Below, one piece after another: positions 6,021-9,381 of a DNA stretch of 9,381 nucleotides (its first letter is position 1; every line of letters begins with the position of its first letter). The translations under genes and the position numbers were made by a program. This stretch comes from HIMB59 sp038124765 (GTDB taxonomy: Bacteria > Pseudomonadota > Alphaproteobacteria > HIMB59). The DNA lies in contig JAYPCO010000035.1 in NCBI GenBank assembly GCA_038124765.1, positions 1 through 9,381 of the forward strand. The letters are read 5' to 3'. The notes under the pieces were generated by a model. It saw only the letters and a program-made list of their open reading frames with translations, had not been told where the DNA came from and searched no databases.

Positions 6021-6940
6021 TGCTTAGTTTTATTTTAAAAAGACTCTCATATGCGATTTTAATTTTAATTGGTATAACTTTTATTACATTTATTCTCACC
6101 TATATTATCCCCGCTGACCCAGTCAGAATGATAGCTGGTAGAAGCGCAACAGCTGAAACTGTGGAATCAATTAGACAACAATTAGGATTAGATAAACCGT
6201 TAATTGAGCAATACATAAACTATTTATCAAATTTAGTTCAAGGCGATTTAGGCAGATCCTATGTGCAAAAAACTGAAGTAAATGTATTAATTTTAAGCAG
6301 ACTGCCTGCCACATTGCTTTTGATGGTTGGAGCAATTTTTTTTGAACTTTTAATTGGTTTAACAGTGGGCATCGCCTCTTCCGTGAAAAGGAACACGGCT
6401 TTGGATAGAACACTGACAACTATTTCATTTTTAGGAATATCTGCTCCTCAGTTTGTAGTCGGATTAATTCTACTTTATGTTTTTTCATACCACTTTGATA
6501 TTTTCCCCTTAGGGGGTTATGGGACGCTAATGCATTTAATTCTTCCCGCTTTGACACTAGGGATTACGGGGGGTGGATGGTATGGGAGGATGACTAGGTC
6601 CAGCATGATTGATGTTTTGCATCTTGATTACATCAGAACGGCAAAGGCCAAGGGCGCCAGCTCATCAAGAGTGGTTTTTGTGCATGCTCTTAGAAATGCC
6701 ATACTACCGATTATTGCCATGATTGGATTAGACATAGGAATTTTTATGAGTGGCGCAGTTGTAGTTGAGTCGGTTTTTGGATGGCCTGGTATTGGACAAC
6801 TAGCATGGCAAGCTATTCAAAGATTAGACATCCCAATCATTGTGGGCGTTACTATGGTATCTGCAATTTTTATTATACTGGGGAATTTAATTGCCGATAT
6901 AGCTAATGCCTATGCCGATCCAAAAATAAAAATCAAATAG
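6020..6940 (+). CDS. Peptide/nickel-class ABC importer, permease DppB-type
   Basis: Partner permease, 306 residues from the ATG at 6020-6022, normal for DppB/OppB. It opens with the family's FILKRL...ILIGITFITF segment (4-24). GDLGRS (75-80) is the DppB hallmark before the membrane core, whose segments lie near 98-120, 133-156, 172-188, 230-252 and 274-296. The EAA loop is DYIRTAKAKGASSSRVVFVHALRNAILP (203-230) and VVESVFGWPGIGQL (248-261) is conserved. An in-frame TTG one codon earlier (6017-6019) is possible, but the ATG forms a TGATG overlap with the preceding stop and has GAGG (6007-6010) nine bases upstream. The 3' end overlaps the convergent aldolase gene by 8 bases, leaving no room for a dedicated terminator. 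Confidence 0.95.
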   Translation: MLSFILKRLSYAILILIGITFITFILTYIIPADPVRMIAGRSATAETVESIRQQLGLDKPLIEQYINYLSNLVQGDLGRSYVQKTEVNVLILSRLPATLLLMVGAIFFELLIGLTVGIASSVKRNTALDRTLTTISFLGISAPQFVVGLILLYVFSYHFDIFPLGGYGTLMHLILPALTLGITGGGWYGRMTRSSMIDVLHLDYIRTAKAKGASSSRVVFVHALRNAILPIIAMIGLDIGIFMSGAVVVESVFGWPGIGQLAWQAIQRLDIPIIVGVTMVSAIFIILGNLIADIANAYADPKIKIK

Positions 6941-7964
6941 CTACTAAAAGATCTTTTTTAAAATCCTCGATATCTTGGATTGAGGTGGAATAATTTGTAA
7001 CAAACCTTCGAATATTAGGGCCAAGTGCCTTCCAGTCATAAAAATAATATTTTTGATTTCTAAGTTTAGTCGCTATTTCATCATTAATATTTACAAATAA
7101 CTCGTTGCCTTGAACTTTCTCAACCACCTCTAACTTATTTTTTTTAAAAATATTACTCAACTCTTGAGCTCTATCGTTTGCGTTCCGTGCATTAATTAGC
7201 CATAAATCTTTTTCAAAATATTTTTCAAATTGACAAGATATATATCTAGTTTTGGAATTTAAATGACCTGATTGTTTTTGTTTATTGATAAAATTATTTT
7301 TAGAAGATTTAAAAAAGATTACAGCCTCAGCATTAATACAACCATTTTTGGTCCCTCCAAAAGACAATACACCTATTCCACTTTTCCAAGTTAGTTCTGC
7401 AGGTGAGCAGTTTTCATTAATTAATGCGTTTGCAAACCTTGCTCCGTCCATATGAAGAATTATATTTTTGCTTTTGGCAATATTGGATAGTTCCCTGATT
7501 TCATCTATGGAGTATGTTGTTCCGTTTTCTGTCAGTTGCGTGATGCTAAGGGCTTGTGGCAAGGATGCGTGTGGATTATTAACATCAACCGAATCTATAA
7601 AACTTTTTGCTTGATCTATTGAAATCTTCGCGCTTTTCCCATCAATTAAAATAAGTTGCCCCCCTCCAGTAAAAAAGGATACAGCGCCAGCTTCATCACA
7701 ATTAATATGACTTAAGGGATGGCATATTACACCACCAAAACTATTAACAAAAGAAGAGAGCGCTAATGCATTTGCAGAGGTGCCACTGTTCACAAAATAA
7801 ACTTCACAATTGGTCTCAAAAATTTCATTTATTTTAATTCTTACTTTTTTTGTTGTTTCATCTTCACCATAAGGGAAGTCCGAATAAGAATTTAAATTTA
7901 CAACTGCTTCTAATATTTCTGGGGATGCAGGTACATAATTGTCAGATGAAAAAAACTTATTCAA
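6933..7964 (-). CDS. ltaE: Low-specificity L-threonine aldolase (PLP-dependent, beta-eliminating lyase family)
   Basis: Fold-type I PLP enzyme predicted to split threonine or allo-threonine to glycine and acetaldehyde, and possibly to act on serine or phenylserine. Visible landmarks: SDN at 7-9, GTSAN phosphate-binding motif (61-65), H86 in PLSHINCDEAG as the residue stacking on PLP, D173 in HMDGAR (171-176) contacting the pyridine nitrogen, and the Schiff-base lysine K206 in SFGGTKNG. The length, 343 residues, is normal. The start is TTG (7962-7964). It keeps the family's N-terminal FSSDN, no in-frame ATG or GTG lies between it and an upstream TAA (7986-7988), and the next ATG is at codon 172, too late. 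No Shine-Dalgarno is present. The gene stands alone between the convergent permease operon and the tup genes. The gene symbol follows the family; cofactor and stereospecificity are inferred. Confidence 0.9.
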   Translation of the reverse strand: MNKFFSSDNYVPASPEILEAVVNLNSYSDFPYGEDETTKKVRIKINEIFETNCEVYFVNSGTSANALALSSFVNSFGGVICHPLSHINCDEAGAVSFFTGGGQLILIDGKSAKISIDQAKSFIDSVDVNNPHASLPQALSITQLTENGTTYSIDEIRELSNIAKSKNIILHMDGARFANALINENCSPAELTWKSGIGVLSFGGTKNGCINAEAVIFFKSSKNNFINKQKQSGHLNSKTRYISCQFEKYFEKDLWLINARNANDRAQELSNIFKKNKLEVVEKVQGNELFVNINDEIATKLRNQKYYFYDWKALGPNIRRFVTNYSTSIQDIEDFKKDLLVAI

Positions 7965-8013
7965 AACTGAATAAATATATTTGAATTACCATAAAATTAA
8001 AAACAGATTAAAA

Positions 8014-8037
8014 TTTAAGTAATTTAAATTACTTAAA
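8014..8037. repeat. Perfect 24-base palindrome between the tungstate ATPase and aldolase genes (operator or AT-rich terminator)
   Basis: TTTAAGTAATTT at 8014-8025 is followed at once by its exact reverse complement at 8026-8037. On the minus strand it lies 38 bases after the ATPase stop and about 50 bases before the aldolase TTG, and is followed by T-rich sequence, so it could end the tup transcript. With just two G-C pairs the RNA hairpin would be weak. The symmetric layout suits a dimeric repressor or activator site upstream of the aldolase equally well. The rest of the 111-base gap (7965-8075) shows no clear gene or RNA. Confidence 0.6.
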
Positions 8038-8075
8038 ATAGATTGAAATTATTGATTTTTAATGAACTCGGCCCC

Positions 8076-8711
8076 TTATACTTTTAGTAAATTTTGAAAA
8101 CTTTCAAAAAAATTACCGTTACTACCAGCTAATCGAATTTTACCCTGATCTAAATATATAATTTCATCAGCAAGTTGTTTGGCTAATTCAAAATCATGCA
8201 ATGTCAGTATTAGTGTCTTATGCTTTTTTTCTTCATTTAATAAATTCAGCAATAATTTTTCATTTTGTAAATCTAAACTTTGGTTCGGTTCGTCCATAAT
8301 AATTAAGTCTTGGTCAAAACTCATTAATCTTGATAAATAAACTTTTTGTTTTTCACCGCCAGACAAAGTAGTAAATTTCTGATTTTTTATTTTGTCTATA
8401 CCAAATTTTTTATACCAAGAGTAATTAGTTTGGCTATTTTTTATTTTTTGTAAAATATGAAAATTAAAATCAACTGTATTATCAAACCAAATTGGTTTTT
8501 GAAAAAGCATCGGGATAGATCCTTCCATAGCAAACGTTGATTGTCCTCTTGTCGGTAAAATTAATTGATTTATTATTTTCAAAAGAGTCGATTTACCTGA
8601 TCCATTTTTCCCCATTATGACAAAACATGAGTTTTTTTTAATTTTTACTGAGATATTCGATAAGATTTCTTTTTGATTAGAGTTTAAAAAAATTTTGTTC
8701 AATTCGATCAT
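8076..8711 (-). CDS. tupC: Tungstate-type ABC importer, ATP-binding subunit (TupC-like)
   Basis: Small ABC ATPase of 211 residues with intact motifs: Walker A GKNGSGKST (34-42), Q-loop Q71 in LFQKPIWF, signature LSGGEKQK (116-123), Walker B LIIMDEP with E141, D-loop SLD (145-147) and switch histidine H172 in LTLHDFE. It resembles the ATPases of tungstate/molybdate/sulfate importers, and its identity as TupC rests mainly on the adjacent permease, which carries clear TupB hallmarks. It lacks the C-terminal MOP/TOBE oxyanion-sensing domain found in ModC, as is usual for TupC. The ATG (8709-8711) overlaps the permease stop by one base (TAATG) and has no Shine-Dalgarno, so translation is coupled. 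It is the last gene of its unit. Confidence 0.82.
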   Translation of the reverse strand: MIELNKIFLNSNQKEILSNISVKIKKNSCFVIMGKNGSGKSTLLKIINQLILPTRGQSTFAMEGSIPMLFQKPIWFDNTVDFNFHILQKIKNSQTNYSWYKKFGIDKIKNQKFTTLSGGEKQKVYLSRLMSFDQDLIIMDEPNQSLDLQNEKLLLNLLNEEKKHKTLILTLHDFELAKQLADEIIYLDQGKIRLAGSNGNFFESFQNLLKV

Positions 8712-9355
8712 TAGTTTTTGGCTTTCAAAAAATTAATCATAAATGAAATGATTAAGGAGATAGAAATCAATATTAGTCCCAGTATAAAACCGGTTAGAAT
8801 ATTCCCTTTGGCGGTTTCTAAAGCAATCATTGCAGTCATATTTCTAGTAACATGATCTATGGAGCCTCCGACTATTGCGGCTGCACCGTATTCACTGATC
8901 GCCCGTCCAAAGCCAATTAAAAGTATTGTGAGATAGACACCTGATTTATTTTTTAGCAACAGCTTAATTAAATCTAATTTTGATGCCCCATAGGACAATA
9001 ACTCTTCTCTAAAGGGAGGGTATTCTACCTCCACATATTGAATAATTAGGGTCATCATGATTGGTAAAATGATCACAAATTGGGCAATTATCATGGCTGT
9101 GGGCGTGTATAAAATTTCCATCCAGCCCAAAGGGCCCGATCTACTGATCAGTAAATAAACCAACAAACCAGCACATACTGGGGGTATAGAAGTTAAAGAG
9201 CCTAGTACAGAGACAATTATTTTTTTTAACTGGAATGAATTAATGGCTATCCAATAGCCCAGAATAATGGAAGTTATAAATGCAAGTAAGGTGGAAAACA
9301 GACTTACATGCAGGGAGATAAAGACCGACTCGATTACTTGATTATAGTTAAGCAT
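8711..9355 (-). CDS. tupB: Tungstate-type ABC importer, permease (TupB-like)
   Basis: Inner-membrane permease, 214 residues, with five predicted membrane segments (about 10-37, 48-70, 85-106, 138-160, 186-208). TupB hallmarks are the SIPPV.AGLLVYLLISRSGPLG stretch (56-77) and the block after the EAA loop, FGRAISEYGAAAIVGGSI (149-166), followed by TRNMTAMIALETAKG (170-184). The EAA loop is EELLSYGASKLDLIKLLL (117-134). Together these favour tungstate over molybdate or sulfate, though selectivity really lies in the missing binding protein TupA. The ATG at 9353-9355 has only a weak AGG upstream. All three frames of the 26 leader bases at the right edge contain a stop and none shows a recognisable TupA end, so TupA beyond the window is an expectation, not an observation. 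Confidence 0.85.
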   Translation of the reverse strand: MLNYNQVIESVFISLHVSLFSTLLAFITSIILGYWIAINSFQLKKIIVSVLGSLTSIPPVCAGLLVYLLISRSGPLGWMEILYTPTAMIIAQFVIILPIMMTLIIQYVEVEYPPFREELLSYGASKLDLIKLLLKNKSGVYLTILLIGFGRAISEYGAAAIVGGSIDHVTRNMTAMIALETAKGNILTGFILGLILISISLIISFMINFLKAKN

Positions 9356-9381
9356 TTAATTTACAAGCCTAAATATAATTA

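Noticed and set aside
6171..6419. Minus-strand open frame of 82 codons opposite the DppB-type gene
   Set aside because: Antisense to a conserved permease and with no family features.
6946..6957. AAAAGATCTTTT palindrome near the convergent gene ends, as a possible terminator
   Set aside because: It lies inside the aldolase coding sequence, is only 12 bases, has no loop and one G-C pair per arm, and is explained by Lys-Asp-Leu codons.
7965..8075. Small RNA or tRNA in the gap between the aldolase and tungstate ATPase genes
   Set aside because: No cloverleaf or GC-rich stem is visible; the only structure is the AT palindrome at 8014-8037.
9356..9381. End of a TupA gene at the right edge on the minus strand
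   Set aside because: All three frames contain a stop within these 26 bases, and none of the few residues matches a usual TupA C-terminus, so no gene is called.
1..9381. CRISPR arrays, insertion sequences, phage genes or defence systems
   Set aside because: No spaced direct repeats, transposase or integrase motifs, or phage proteins were seen; the genes are metabolic, transport and repair functions.

Overview
The window is AT-rich and gene-dense, with genes overlapping by a few bases or separated by short gaps and no non-coding stretch above about 115 bases. It looks like a streamlined, low-GC, Gram-negative bacterium. The secreted binding protein, the Dpp/Opp and Tup-type ABC systems and the short threonine aldolase would suit a marine oligotroph such as an alphaproteobacterium. 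That placement is an inference from style and gene content; there is no rRNA or marker gene to fix it.

Layout. At the left edge the last codons of an unrecognised plus-strand gene converge on an AlkA/Mag-type DNA glycosylase. From 5067 leftwards runs a minus-strand operon: family-5 solute-binding protein, a strong GC hairpin, an acetamidase/formamidase-family enzyme, a DppD-type ATPase, a DppF-type ATPase, then the glycosylase. From a shared 92-base divergent promoter region (5068-5159) a plus-strand pair encodes the two permeases (DppC-like, then DppB-like). All five parts of one peptide/nickel/opine-class (PepT family) importer are therefore present, but split over two divergent transcripts with an amidase in the middle. 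To the right, convergent with the permeases and overlapping them by 8 bases, is a PLP-dependent threonine aldolase with a TTG start. Beyond a 111-base AT-rich gap holding a perfect 24-base palindrome lie the ATPase and permease of a tungstate-type (Tup) ABC transporter. Its binding protein is not in the window and is expected just beyond the right edge.

How the genes may work together. The most coherent unit is 720-6940: an importer plus a cytoplasmic amidase, plausibly a system that takes up an amide-containing organic compound and releases ammonia from it, with the carboxylate as co-product. The substrate cannot be read from the sequence. If the amidase is a formamidase, the co-product is formate, and formate dehydrogenases are Mo/W enzymes. 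The neighbouring tungstate importer makes a link thinkable, but it is on a separate transcript and the link is speculative. The glycosylase starts 10 bases after the DppF stop and is probably cotranscribed without being part of the transport function.
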